Origin: Maratus speciosus
Taxonomy: Eukaryota > Arthropoda > Arachnida > Araneae > Salticidae
Assembly (NCBI GenBank): GCA_963932465.1
Contig: OZ010800.1
Span: 35,950,352-36,014,351 of the forward strand
Length of the DNA stretch: 64,000 bases
Direction: 5' to 3'
This document shows positions 46,033-57,708 of this stretch, in pieces. Below the pieces are notes generated by a model. It made no database searches and was not told the origin of the DNA. It saw nothing but the letters and a program-made list of their open reading frames with translations. Position 1 is the first letter of the stretch, and the number at the start of each line of letters is the position of its first letter. A program made the translations under genes and the position numbers.

Positions 46033-46984
46033 TATAGCTCTATGTTTTAATATAAATCATTCGTATATATTTTTTCAAAACAGAACGTATTTTAATTACA
46101 TTTTCTTTCGGTTGTTATGAAAAAATGGCAACAAAAAAATGTAATTTCTATTTTACAACTATTTTTTTTATTTTCCTTTACTTTCTACAGAAATGGAGTA
46201 CTTCCGTTGCCAATATTAAGCAAATGGCTCCAAAAACAACAAAAAAATTAATATTTCAAAAATAAATGGAGATGCAGTTTTCAAACAAATTGCATTTAAA
46301 AGCACTTTTTTTTTTTTTACGACGGTATAAAAATTGAAATTGTGCGATTCTTAGAAGTTTCAAAAATTGCTATAGAGCATTTAATCGGGCTGCTTTGTTT
46401 TACGGCTGGCTTCTGTAAGGTAACGTTATTTTTTGGAGACATATATTAAATAAGCTGGGAGAAAGAAATAACATACCGTACAGGGGGCTAATAAAAATGA
46501 AGTTCATACAATATAACATTTTAAACACTCTAAAATCTTAGATTGTGTTCAAATGAATTTGAAATAAATCTTAAGACTTTTTAAAGTATTGTGTTTTGCA
46601 TGTATCTTATCATTTTATGCACAATCGTGATAAACATAATACAAAATCTGCAATACAAATCTTTACAACTTAAAAATGGAAAATGTCTAAGATTTATTTC
46701 GAATTCATTTGAGCAGAATCCAAGTTTTTAGGGTGTTTAAAATATTATGTTGTATGAATTTCATTTTTATTTTTTAATGTTCAATTGGTTTAACTTATTT
46801 GTTACAAAAATTTAACATTAAATGTAGAACGAATTGAATGAAATATCTTAATACGTGTCCCTTCTCGGGCTTAAACAATTTAGGAAATAAATTTTGTTTT
46901 TTTAATTTGTTCTGCAATTTAGTTTTTTGTTTAATTATTAATATAAGTCTTTAAAATGTTTTCAAATTCCTAATCATTGTTTAA

Positions 46985-47031
46985 TGGTGGGAGGGGGGCA
47001 AGGGGGCGGCCGCCCCGGGCGCCGACGTCAA
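46985..47031. other. GC-rich palindromic tract, possible transposon terminus
   Basis: GGGGGCGGCCGCCCCGGGCG and flanking bases form overlapping palindromes in otherwise AT-rich DNA, directly before a tandem array whose units start GGGGCGCCAAATT. It could be the end of a DNA element, but no partner end was found. Confidence 0.4.
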
Positions 47032-47605
47032 GGGGCGCCAAATTATGAGAGGTTTAAACCGAAATTTTTTTCATATTTTGACAATAAATAAGAATTGTTG
47101 ATGTTGAGTGTGTGTGTGAATGTTTTCTTTAGTAAGAATTTTGTTATATCCAAATAATGAAGAAAGAAAAAGCTTCTGTAAACGTTTCTAGGTATGACTC
47201 AACACACTTGGTACCTAATATAATTATGTACCTGAATTGAGGCGCAAAAAGATTAAATAGGGGGCGCCAAATTGAGAGGATGTTTAAACGATATTTTTTC
47301 GCATATTGTGACAATAAATAAGAATTGTTGATTTCTTTCCCTTTTTCTGTGTGTGTGTGAATGTTTTCTTTAGTAAGATATTTTGTTATATCCAAATAAT
47401 GAAGAAAGAAAAAGCTTCTGAAAATGTTTCTAGGGATCTCTCAACACTCTTGATAATATGTATCTGAATTGAGGTGCAAAAAGATTAAATAGGAGGCGCG
47501 AAATTGAGAGGAGGTTTAAACCGGAATTATTTCAAATATTTTGACAACAAATAAGAACTGTTGACCTTTTCTTTTTTTGTGAGTGTCTGCGTGAATGTTT
47601 TGAAG
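47032..47605. repeat. ~230-bp tandem array, 2.5 units
   Basis: Units start at about 47032, 47261 and 47492 with GGCGCCAAATT/GGCGCGAAATT, and contain TTTAAACCG, GACAATAAATAAGAA, GTGTGTGTGAATG and AATGAAGAAAGAAAAAGCTTC. The third unit is cut short. The minus-strand frame 47144-47395 lies within the array and is not a gene. Confidence 0.9.
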
Positions 47606-47919
47606 AAATTTGGTGAAGGTGGGTGTGGAGAATGGAGAGATTGATAAATGTCAATCGCTGATGGAGGTTTCTAACAATCTAGCCTCCAATTTATAAGTCA
47701 AAAGGCCTGTTTGCGACTTGGAGTGACATTTCTAGTATTCACAGAACTCCTCTGGAATGGGTCCCACTGCCTTTGGTAGCGTAGACCGGGATTGCGACCC
47801 ACGCATCTCTAACCACTAAAAACCTCCGTTCAAATTTATTTATTTCAAAATTAATCTCCGGCATGGGTCCCCGCTGCCTATGTCTCCGTATAGCAAGCGT
47901 GCTGCGCACGTGCTGGAAA
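47606..47919. other. Moderate-GC unassigned stretch
   Basis: It contains GGAATGGGTCCCACTGCCT (47756-47774) and a related GGCATGGGTCCCCGCTGCCT (47861-47880), suggesting a small dispersed repeat. A minus-strand tRNA-like pair of boxes near 47788-47818 is too closely spaced for a tRNA. Confidence 0.4.
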
Positions 47920-48215
47920 ATCTGCAGAGAATCGTAAGATGAGTTGAAAGAAAAAAAATTCCACAGAAATCAGCCCCATGAAACCAGAGATAAAAATTCC
48001 CCTTGGCGGTGAAAGGTACAACTAAAAACTGTAAGACAATTGACAACCAAGTGGAATGTGCAAAACCAAGTTGAATGGAGTCCATAGAACCCGAGATAAG
48101 AATTCGCCCCTTCCCTGGAGGTGGAGCTTAAAACTGCAAGAAAATCGTAAGCTACATTGAATGAATCAATTCCCGCTGAAATCTGGCCCATAGAATCCGA
48201 GAAAAGAATGCGCCG
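47920..48215. repeat. ~106-bp tandem array, three units
   Basis: The anchor CCGAGATAAGAATTCGCCCC and its variants occur near 47980, 48086 and 48192. Each is preceded by CTGNAAGANAATYGTAAG and GARTNNGCCCAT/GAGTCCAT words. The spacing is about 106 bp. The minus-strand frames here follow from the repeat. Confidence 0.75.
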
Positions 48216-50440
48216 TTAATGTTCGATAACTGTGTATAAAAGAACTCTTTATTTTGGAAAACATACTTTTTAATGTAAAAAAAAAGAGAAGAAACCCTTG
48301 TGGGTGAACTTTTAACTCATATCACGGGACTCTTGCCACAGAACACACTAATAATATTCGATTAAATTGATATTGATACAATGCTTTTAAATTGCGTTTT
48401 TAGAATTTGGCAACGTTTAATAATAAAGTTGATTGTCCACATGTCGTATAATCTCTGATTCATCGATTTTCGGAAATTAAATGGAGTGGTCGACTGGGAA
48501 AATATCTCGGGTTTTTTTTTTTTTTTTTTTTTAATGAATGTTTGCCCTGTATGGTTCTTTCTCCGAACATTTGTACTGTCGCTGTCAGTTTTTGAAAGCA
48601 TTAAGAAAAATTACCGACCGATTTTCAAAAATTTTATACGCAGGTGTAACATCTTTTTTCTAAATGTGCTCTCAAATTTTCAAATCGATATATTAATTAG
48701 TTTTCTTAATTTTTCCTGATTAATGAAAATCGTTAATTTCTTCTATTTCGGCTGTGAATCAGGTTCAGATGAGAACACGATTTTGCCATTTTGAAAAAAA
48801 AAACGCGTTTTTGATGAGTTTTTAAATAATATTCTCGGCTAATTATAAAAAAAAAAAATAGAAATCTGAGCCTCATGTGCATCAGGGCCTGCCTTGGACT
48901 ACCCTCACACAAATTTTCAGGCTTCCATGTGCGGTAAATATTTCTAGCCATCTCCGTCACACAAACACACACATAGATTTGTTTTTATGCTGATTTTTGC
49001 GTTCTTCATTCCATATGAATATTTTCGTGTGATGGGGACTTCTGTGAACTAATGCAAAATAGATTTAACTGGAAAAACAATAAATAAAGATATAATTTTT
49101 TCTTTATTGGAAATTCCACATTCCCATTAAATTGGCATTGAGAAAAGCCAAATAATAAAATGTAGGCGACCTATCCCCAAATTTTCCCTTCTTAAATCGT
49201 ATAAAAACAAAGTAGGACTTTTCAGTATTTCTAGTACGACCAGTACAAATTGATGTTTTCATCGTTTTAAAAGTTAAATATATTTGATATATACTTAAAT
49301 TCAGTGCATATGGATTAGAGAAAACTATGTCTATATCTATCCATGTAAGGAATAACTGGGAGATTAATGGGAGAAATGAATTTAACTCGGGAACCGCTTT
49401 GTGGAGTGAACTTGTTTATTTCGGAGCTGCATCTTACAATAATGTCCGCTCGTGCATGTCTCACGAGCCATTTACGTCAATTTCGAGACCTACATGGTCG
49501 TAATTTGTGCAGCCATCTCAAATGGGCAAAATCTAATCTTTTTCGTGCGTGTTCTTGCTAATATGTTGGCAATATTTTCCAACGGGGGGCGAAGATATCA
49601 ATTTGGGTGAAACATTTAGTTTAATTGGTTAATTCGCTCTTGATTGGCATGTGGTCAAGATCCGCAAAATTCCCGGGATTTGTGACGTACAAGACTTTAA
49701 CCACAAACGAAGGAGGATTGCCCAAACGTCAGCATTTTCAATCTTAAGTTAGTCTCTGAATTTAATGGTGAGCGCAATAAATGTTTAGCTGGGAAACAAA
49801 GTTACAAAGGCTAAGAGGGATTTTAGACTAAAAGATTTAAAGTTAGGAAAAAGAACTTAAAGATTTTAATTTTAATTTTTGAATTTTTATTTTGAATTTT
49901 AAAAGGATTTTTATTCTTGTCCTTTTCATCTATATATATATAGTATGTATTTATAAATATCTGATAATTGTCATGCGACTGCGCCCGTATTTATAATCCG
50001 ATTTATATGTGATTGAGCATATGTTAAGAGTTTATTAAGATCTCGACCAAATTCTTTTGGGCATATTGATCCGCCATCCTGTTTCAAAATGGTGGCTCCT
50101 TAAAAATTTCAAACTAAAATAAAAATGTACGAAAAATTATAAATGTAAATTTATTTCTTGCATAATCGTTAAGTCTTGATAGAAGTATTCAAGGAAAATT
50201 TTTGGTTTCCCCTCTATATTAAAAAATAGCATAGCAATTTGAAATTCTTGGGTGCCTGCCGTTTTGAAACAGGAGATTTTTTTCCATAATCAGGCGAATT
50301 TTAGGAGTTTTAGCAAATGTTTTTTTTTTTTTTTTTTTTTACAATTTATTTTCAATGTTGCTACCTCAATACGCTTAAAACAATGTCATATCCGTGAACG
50401 TTCCGCTAAGTATTTGAAATTTCCATGGAAAATTAATGTG
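48216..50440. other. Unassigned intronic DNA
   Basis: Homopolymer T tracts lie near 48513-48532 and 50320-50340, and TATATATATA near 49932. Small open frames (for example + strand 49367-49561) have no recognised motif. I see no exon of FASN here. Confidence 0.5.
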
Positions 50441-50530
50441 ATTATTTTTTGGGGGAGGGAGGAAAGGGGGGTTCAAAATTTCTTCCTGTCCCGGACGCCA
50501 AAAAGTGTAGCTACGCCACTGGGGGGGGGG
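50441..50530 (-). repeat. hAT-type DNA transposon terminus candidate
   Basis: The minus strand starts CAGTGGCGTAGCTAC at 50521 and continues into TTTTTGGCGTCCGGGACAGG. A CAGTGGCGTAG terminal inverted repeat is typical of hAT-like elements in arthropods. The opposite end is not seen, so it is a fragment. The 10-base G run at 50521-50530 adjoins it. Confidence 0.5.
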
Positions 50531-51168
50531 AGGAAATTAAAAACATTAGTAAGTTTTAGATGAAAGAATCTGAAACTGACTATTAACAAAACTATCAGAA
50601 AATTTCAAAAATAAATAACAAATGTCAGAAAAAAATAACAATAACAATGTCTTGATAACAGTGAAAAAGAAAAAATCCGGATTTTATTTTTTTAATTACC
50701 ACTTTAAGACTATTTTCATAATTACTTGGCAAGAAATAGCGAAATTAAAGAATTTTAGGATTATGTGTGATACGCCATCTATTGGCCAAAATCAGTAAGA
50801 GATGCTTTATTAAGATCTCACAATTTAATGTACCATTAAATGGCAATAATGATTGTTCAAATATAATAAATGAAATATTTTAAAATGTTTTTTGAAATTT
50901 TATAATTAAGACTTAATCTAAAAAAAGATAAATGATTAAATATATTATCTAAGTAAGCATCTTTCATTTAAAACAATTACTTTTTCATCTCAAATTGTAT
51001 TTTTCATATACTACTACATGAATAAATAATTAAATAAAATAATATACTAATTAAATGTACAATCATTTTAAGCTATAAAGAAGAATGTTATATGATGTAT
51101 GAAACTATATACAGAGAGAAGAAAATATTAAAATTCGTTAACATTTTTTTCAAAATTTTGACTCCATC
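50531..51168. other. AT-rich intronic DNA
   Basis: No gene or clear repeat is seen in this stretch. Confidence 0.5.
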
Positions 51169-51414
51169 GAAATATTAGGGCTACCGGAAAATTCTGTCGT
51201 TTAATGTTCTTTCACGCCTACGTTTTTCAAATTTAGATTTCTTCATTAGCACCACTTTTTTGAAATGCTAAAATTTCTATAGTTTTCACATTTCACATTA
51301 AGGTGAAAACATTGAGAATTTCATCATTTCAAAAAAGTGGTTCTAATGAAGAAATCAGAATTTTAAAAAAGTAGACGTGAAAGAACGGCAGTATTTTCCG
51401 ATAGATATAATATT
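51169..51414. repeat. Foldback MITE-like element
   Basis: Arms of about 115-120 bp are reverse complements. Pairs include GATTTCTTCATTAGCACCACTT with AAGTGGTTCTAATGAAGAAATC, TTCTTTCACG with CGTGAAAGAA, and CGAAATATTAG with ATATAATATT-type ends. The ~20-bp loop contains GTTTTCAC...GTGAAAAC. It is non-coding. Confidence 0.85.
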
Positions 51415-51644
51415 TTTCAAGAATCCAGTTTCTTTGCTTACATCGAATAACAGATTCGTCGATTTACTGTACTCTATTGTATAATGAATACATAAAAAAA
51501 TGCAATTTAAGGATAAATTAAAATGGTTACAAAACTTCAGGATATACAATGTTTTTTTTGTAAAAATTTTTCATTATTTAGAAGCTGACCTTGCTCTTCA
51601 GTATCTTCGATATAAATTATTAACTGTCCTTCCTCTTTACATCT

Positions 51645-51890
51645 GGCCCCACAAGTGGCCGAGAGGTTCTGCCCTCGAAGGTGGTAGACGGGAGGTGCTG
51701 GGTTCGATACCAATCGCGCCCGTCGGCCTAATCGTTCGGAGTTTTCGTGGTTTCCTTCGAACCTTGGATTTTCCAAGCGTAAATACGGGTTAGGTTCCCT
51801 TAGAAAGACCCCCACGGAGGGCACCCCCCCCCTTAGGGCCTATATACCTCGTGATGATAATTGGCCGTCATAAATACAAACCAAACCAAA
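51645..51890 (+). repeat. Full-length tRNA-derived SINE with 14-bp target duplication
   Basis: The head has A-box GTGGCCGAGAGGT and B-box GGGTTCGATACC, a class-II (Leu/Ser-like) tRNA pattern. The body is non-coding and GC-richer than its surroundings, with a tail of AAACC units (AAACCAAACCAAA). It is flanked by perfect copies of TCCTCTTTACATCT at 51631-51644 and 51891-51904, showing target-primed insertion. The open frame covering it (51500-51793) is not a gene. Confidence 0.93.
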
Positions 51891-51904
51891 TCCTCTTTAC
51901 ATCT

Positions 51905-52119
51905 TGAAGTACTTACATATAGTTCTCCATGAGAAAAAAACGTTATTTTAAACACAGTCAAACTGTAGAAATTTTTGTCGTTAGGACTTATTAGGACAAT
52001 ATAACTGGAAATTTCCTTCATATCAATTCATTTCATTCATTTCAAATAAAATAAATGAAAAAAAAAATAAGACAGGCTTAACATTCACAAAAATGTAGGA
52101 TATGTATATTCTAAAAACT
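51905..52119. other. AT-rich intronic DNA
   Basis: No gene is seen; a small minus-strand frame (51833-52021) overlaps the SINE tail and has no motif. Confidence 0.5.
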
Positions 52120-52350
52120 AGAAAATAATTTTTGTGCTAAAAAAAAATTGTTTTATTTTCTCGTGTCCAAGAAGAAAAATGAAAGAGTAGGCGCCAATGT
52201 AATTTAACTTTTTTAAATGTAATTATTTTATGATGTTATATTATATACGTATGTATACATATATATAAAGTTGGCGCGCACGCTTTCACTTTTTTTCTTG
52301 GACATGAGAAAATAAAATAATTTCTTTTCTAGCCTAAAAATAATTAGTTA
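52120..52350. repeat. Foldback MITE-like element
   Basis: Arms near 52160-52200 and 52273-52325 pair: TTTATTTTCTCGTGTCCAAG against CTTGGACATGAGAAAATAAA, and AGGCGCCAA against TTGGCGCGC. The outer AT-rich ends also pair loosely (ATAATTTTTGTGCTA with TAGCCTAAAAATAATT). The loop holds alternating AT/AC dinucleotides. Confidence 0.8.
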
Positions 52351-52499
52351 CATTTTAGTGCATTTGAATATATACATACTAGGTGGTTACAATTATTTGC
52401 TTAAAAGGCATCATTTCAATAAAAAAAAAATAAAAAACATATAAAAAATATTAAAAATTTACATGTTTCGACTCTTTCATTGAGTCCTCTTCAGAATAT

Positions 52500-53345
52500 T
52501 AAAAAAAAACTACAAGCAAAAGGCCAATTGTGACATTATACTGATGATGGCAACGACCTAACCCATAAATTGAGCCTTTACTGTAATTTTTCTTAACTTA
52601 TGAACATCTTTCACACTGTCGAATAGAAAAACGTTCTTTCAAATGAAATTTATTTGAAAATTGTATCTCAATTTTTTTTTTTTTTTTGAAGGGATTTTAA
52701 AGTAATTTTCAATCATGGATATTTTTTAAATTGCATGCAGCCCAATTACGAAAGATATACCTGTTTGTTCGTAATACAATATTATATGGAAAAGACATTG
52801 CTATGAGTAACTATAGCATCATATTGTTGGTGGCAGCAATCTAATCCAACAATAAATTTTAACTTTTACTGCAATTTTGATCTTTAAACATCGCACATTT
52901 GATTATTCCAATGTCTAATAGAATACAAAAGTACATTCAGTATATTTGTTTGAAAAGCTTATCTCAATTTACAGATTGTTTATCCATTTTAAATTAATTT
53001 TCAATCACAGAGATATTTTTAAATATACCTGCAACAAAATTAAGAAAGATATATCCGTTTGCTATTAATGCAATATTGTGAAGAAAAGACATATCTATGA
53101 GTAACGCCTAGCATAATATTGTTGGTGACAACAACCTAACCGTACCATAAATTACGCTTTTACTGAAATTTGATCTCTAAACGTCATACATTCGATTATT
53201 TCAACGTCTAAGAGAAAACAAAAACACTTTCCGTAATTTGTTTGAAAAGTTTATTTCAACTTAAAGATTTTTTATGTTTTTTAAAGTAATTTTCAAGCTT
53301 GAATCTTTTTTTAAATAGGCTTGCAACCCAGTTACAAAAGATTAA
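52500..53345. repeat. ~290-bp tandem array, almost three units
   Basis: The anchors ATATTGTTGGTGNCARCAAYCTAA and earlier GATGATGGCAACGACCTAA occur at about 52540, 52830 and 53121. Each unit includes TTTTACTG, a YTCAATTT/TTCAACTT segment, TAATTTTCAA and an AAAGATAT(A/C) word. Period 290-291 bp. Confidence 0.85.
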
Positions 53346-54020
53346 CTTAATTGCTCAAAATCATTTTAAATAATTCAGTATTTGTTTGTTTTCGTGTACT
53401 TTTACATAACTAAATTGGCAAATTTCAGTATTTGTTTGTTTTCGTGTTGGAATCTTATTCCTTCTGATTATAACTTAAGTTCTTCTGAAATAATTTTAAT
53501 TCAACTTGCACTATTAGTTTCCAGTTAAGGTTTTGGTGCGTAACATTGTTATACGCTGATTAGTCATAGAATTATGGGGGAAAATTCCATAATCATGTGG
53601 AACGCGTTTATGAAAGTTTAGTCTTTTTAAAAATTCTGAATGTATTTCATTGGAACTTGTATTGTTTGTTAGATAATTTTTCACGAATGGTTTTAAAATA
53701 TTGCATATAGTTTTACTTCGCTTTGCTGTAAAATTATAGAAGAAAGTTCAATAGTCAGGTGAAACCGATTATAAAAGATTAGCCTTTTTTTAAAGTTCTA
53801 CTCGACAGATTTTGATGAAATTTGCACTATTACATTGCACCTAAATTTCTGGAATAGTTTTAGCATATAACATTTTGTTGTACATGCTTTGTTATAGAAT
53901 TAGCTGAAATGTTCTATAAACAGGCGAAACCAATTCTGAATGATCAGCCTTTTAAAAAAGTTAGAAAATTTTTGAGGAATATTTTTAGTATATAGCATAT
54001 TCGTCTATCATTCTTAGGCC
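53346..54020. repeat. Degenerate ~165-bp repeats
   Basis: CAGTATTTGTTTGTTTTCGTGT is duplicated 45 bp apart near 53380-53450. Further on, units with TAGAATTA, AGGTGAAACC/AGGCGAAACC and TTNAGCCTTTTTNAAA recur near 53570, 53735 and 53905. Confidence 0.5.
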
Positions 54021-56299
54021 AAATCCTACTGTAAATGATCAACTAAATAATTAGGCCCTTAACAGCCGAAATTTTGTCTTGCACATTAGAAAATATAACA
54101 GCGCTGTGATGATTGTATCGTTTTCAGCTATACGTAAGGACATTTGAGATAAAGATACATATTGCTTTAAAATGAAGGATGAAATTGACCCATATATTTC
54201 CTTTAATTCAAGATTTGCTCGGAGAAACTGATCACCGCAGCGGAAGAAATGTGATACTCAGTTAAATAAGATATCGTTAAAACGAAAATACCAAAAATAC
54301 TTTTCCCTGTAGTTGTTGAGAAATCTAACAAATATACTAAGGGTTAAAAATATATTCGTGTTTCAAATTAAAAACGATTTTTATTTATGTTCTATTAACA
54401 GACAGTATATCAGGTATCTTGAACACATGTATACAAAGACTCACTGCCGATAATTTTTAAATGGAAACTCATACTTCCATTCGTAAAATCCAAATCCGCA
54501 GCCGTTAAAATGAAAACGACATCAATTTCCAAGAGCGTTCAATCGTAATGTCAGTCATGAATTTTTGTTTAAAAAAGAAAAAAGCTTACTCTAAAAAATA
54601 GTAGCTATGTTATAATTTCTATTTAATATAAATCGTAGAAATATCGTATTTTATATAACCGTAGAACGATTATAAATCGATATAAATCGTAGAATGTTAT
54701 CACTGCCTTTCAAATATTAAAACGTTTATCAAAATGATGTAATTAAATATACAGCATTTCAAAGAAATAGGAAATAAATTGTAGCAGCCGGTTTTTAGAA
54801 CCAGTTTGAAATCATATTGACGAAATTGACATCGTATCTAGCAAACGATTCTTTTTATTATTATATTTTTCCTGATTTTTTTTCTTGAAATTCAAACGCC
54901 TGTATTCAAATAGATTTTTAACTTTAAAAACATTCAAATTAACATTCTACGTCATTTTAACACACTTTTATTAAAATTATACTTTTATATAGAGAAATTT
55001 TTCGTTTTCCGATTAGAATGACGTCGATTTCAAAAATGCAAAAACATAGCGAGAAAATCTGAATTTTTAGTGTCAAATAAAAACAAAATACACGCGTTAT
55101 CATTTTCTTTAAATTATTATGACTTTTTTAGGGTGTGGCAACAGGAAAGAAACGATTGAATTTGAAAATTTAAAAAGAGATATTTCTATAATGTTAAATT
55201 ACGAAAGGTGGTCGAAAAAAGTGGTAAATAGTGGTCTGATGATTTTTTTAAAGTAGACAGGGATCTTTTCCACGTTCTAAAACGTATGTACATCAAGTTT
55301 CGTGCAAATCGGTAAAAAACTGAAGATTTGTATAAAGTACATACACTCAGAGAACGGCTTTTATAAGATAACGAAGGAACAAATAAATTAGTAAAAGATT
55401 AATAAAAATACAAATAAAATGTCGAATTAAAAATCACTTGACGACACAAAAAACACCTGTAACGTGTCAAGTGAATGTGACATTTACGATAGCCATTATT
55501 GGCATTTTATCTTATAGTTTGGCGATGGTTTTTTGGTCGACGGGATAATCAAGTAGTACCAAATTCCGTAAAAAAAAACATCTCCAAACTCCAAAAATTA
55601 TAATCATATAAAAAATGTTTTACTTGCGTCGGATTGGACGTTTCATTTGCAATTAAAATATATCTTTGAATTGAAATTTGAATGAAATACAGGGTCATAA
55701 AAAATTGAAGATTGTGAAAAATGTTATTACAAATATCTCGGCAACTAATTATCCGATTTACTTCTTTCTTTATGCAAAATTTATGATTCTTTATTGTCTT
55801 TTATATTCACCCCTTAAAATAAACAATTTCGAAAAATTTTATACACCTTTTATCAGAACAAATATTTCGAGAGTCCGAAAAAAATGTTCCGGATAATCGA
55901 GGTTACTGATATTTAATAGGCTTCGTCCCATTATTGCATACTAAGTACACACAAAATTTTAACTCTCTATCTCAATTTGTTCGGGAGATAGAGCGTTTAC
56001 AGACACATAGACAGATGGACGGAATTTTTTTTTTTTCTAAAAACATATTTTTCGGAATCTCCAGTGTCTGAAACGTGTAAATCCGTCATTTTTTTTTTCA
56101 ATTTTTAAAACGAGTACAAGACTTACCCTATATTACGTATGATGGGTAAGTAAAAAAGAGCTAATCTCGATCATGATATTCAGTAAAATGAATAGTTTTT
56201 CAGATTAAGTAAAATAATGCTCTAAAATATCTTTATTAAGATTGACGATCGTTTCGTCGCGCCAACGGCAACATTTTCAAAATCATTCACGATAGAAAA
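54021..56299. other. Unassigned AT-rich intronic DNA
   Basis: No coding exon is seen. Near 54540-54615 there is a decayed relative of the hairpin arm at 45778. The text at 55960-56030 (AGATAGAGCG, then ACAGACACATAGACAGATGG) is of the kind often found in dispersed arthropod repeats. The + strand frame 55678-55896 has no recognised motif. Confidence 0.4.
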
Positions 56300-56310
56300 T
56301 ATTTTCACAT

Positions 56311-56540
56311 TTATTTATTTATTGAACAACAAGTATACGACTTGTATGCTTGAAATGAGATCCCGCTTATAAGTCGGAGACAAGATAGCACAAGGAAATA
56401 TTACAACACAAGAGAAATACACCCTGGGAGTTCCACACAAAGAGTGTGTGCAATGGAACTAGCGGGAATCGAACCCACAATCCCTTACGCTCGCAAGCGA
56501 TTAGCAGACTGGTGCTTTGACCATTCAGCCACAGATACCC
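56311..56540 (-). repeat. Full-length tRNA(Ser)-like SINE with 11-bp target duplication
   Basis: On the minus strand it begins GGGTATCTGTGGCTGAATGG, includes CTGCTAATCG at the position of a GCT anticodon loop, and has the perfect B-box GGGTTCGATTCCC. A ~130-bp unrelated body follows, then a tail of AAAT/TAAA units. It is flanked by TATTTTCACAT at 56300-56310 and 56541-56551. The attached body and tail show it is a SINE, not a serine tRNA gene. The minus-strand frame 56367-56651 crosses it and is not a gene. Confidence 0.93.
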
Positions 56541-56551
56541 TATTTTCACAT

Positions 56552-57458
56552 AATTTAAAAACAATAAACATAGTAAACAATTGTCACGAGACGTGATGCA
56601 TAATGAAAAACATTGCAAACATAAACAATTAAATTTTAAAAAATCAAACAACCCGACTGCGTAAAAAGCGAACTAATTAATTATTTCTCATCAATGTGAA
56701 ACTATTTTTTTTCAGTTCCTACTATTAGCTCACACTCTCACTATATATATCTTGTTTAAATTTTCAATCGTTAATAAAATACTTATTATTCATCCAATCA
56801 AGCTCAAATAAGTTTTTTTAAACTTGTAGTGGATGACACTTGATGTTAATCCAGTTTTTTTTCAAATATTAATTCATTAATTAAATTTAATTAATTAATT
56901 TTCAATAATCGAGAGAGCTCTCTTCTTGATCAAGGTATTTTAAGTTCGAGAGAGATTCTCTTCTTGATCAAGGCATTTTAAACGCCACCTAAGAGAAAGA
57001 AGAATGGGAGAAGAAAAATTCTCTTATTGGCCTAAGTAGGAATTGACTTTAAATATTTTCTTTATTTTATATTACTTATTTATATTACTTACCTATTTTT
57101 TTTTTACTTACTTATATTGATGACTTTTAAGTTGTGTTTAATTGTTAGTTCCTATCTATAAACAATGCTTTGATGAGGTCTATAGATATCTATAATGGTT
57201 AGAGTTTCAGTAAAGCTAGAGATCCTACATACACAACTTCCAGGTTGTATAATATTGGGTGAGTGCAAAAGTTCTACCCGTTTTGAAGATATGCATTAGT
57301 CCAGTGGAGTATAGACGTTGAGCTGACGTTTCGAGGACAGGAAAGTGGTCTATAACGCGTAGAGTAGTAGAGTATACATAGGCACAACATTTGTCAGACG
57401 AACTCATGCCGGACGGGAAACAACATGGCAAGCAAGAAAGACCACATCAGACATTTTT
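56552..57458. other. Unassigned DNA to the right of the SINE
   Basis: AT-rich with no gene. Two related 45-bp segments containing TCTTCTTGATCAAGG(T/C)ATTTTAA lie near 56932 and 56966. The minus-strand frame 57225-57431 is unsupported. Confidence 0.4.
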
Positions 57459-57708
57459 TACTGTAAGTAAGTAAGTAAGTAAGCACCCACCCTGGGAACC
57501 CGCTTTTGGCTTATGGTTAGGTGTAACCCCCAAGCCCAGGGCAGGGAAAAGTTTTACTACCTGCGGAAACAACCCCAGAACCCCAGTCTCCGGGAAAGAA
57601 GACTTCAGAACGACCCGCCTGACACGCCGAAGAGAGCACAAGAGGCAAGTGCCGTGTCCCCGGACCGCCTGTGAAAATTTATGATTATTTAAGATGGCGA
57701 TTCTTTAC

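Larger units (their letters stand above)
38396..46932. repeat. Palindromic element P3, interrupted by the BEL/Pao insertion
   Basis: The left end AAACAAAAACCTAA (38396-38409) continues at 45267 after the inserted element. The right end is ...TTTAGTTTTTTGTTT at 46932. The left arm (45272-45418) and right arm (about 46760-46932) pair closely. A second inner inverted pair lies at about 46500-46760, and a third, unrelated small hairpin at 45778-46032. Removing the insertion and one target duplication gives an element of about 1.67 kb. It shares termini with P1 but has a different interior. It is non-coding. Confidence 0.8.

Noticed and set aside
47788..47818. tRNA-like A and B boxes on the minus strand
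   Set aside because: The boxes are too close together and the surrounding bases do not fold; at most a very decayed SINE.
49367..49561. 64-codon plus-strand frame as a possible missing FASN exon
   Set aside because: Its sequence does not resemble the enoyl reductase or ketoreductase regions expected next, and no fitting splice phase was seen.
56440..56540. Serine tRNA gene (GCT anticodon) on the minus strand
   Set aside because: The body, AAAT-type tail and target duplication show it is the head of a SINE.
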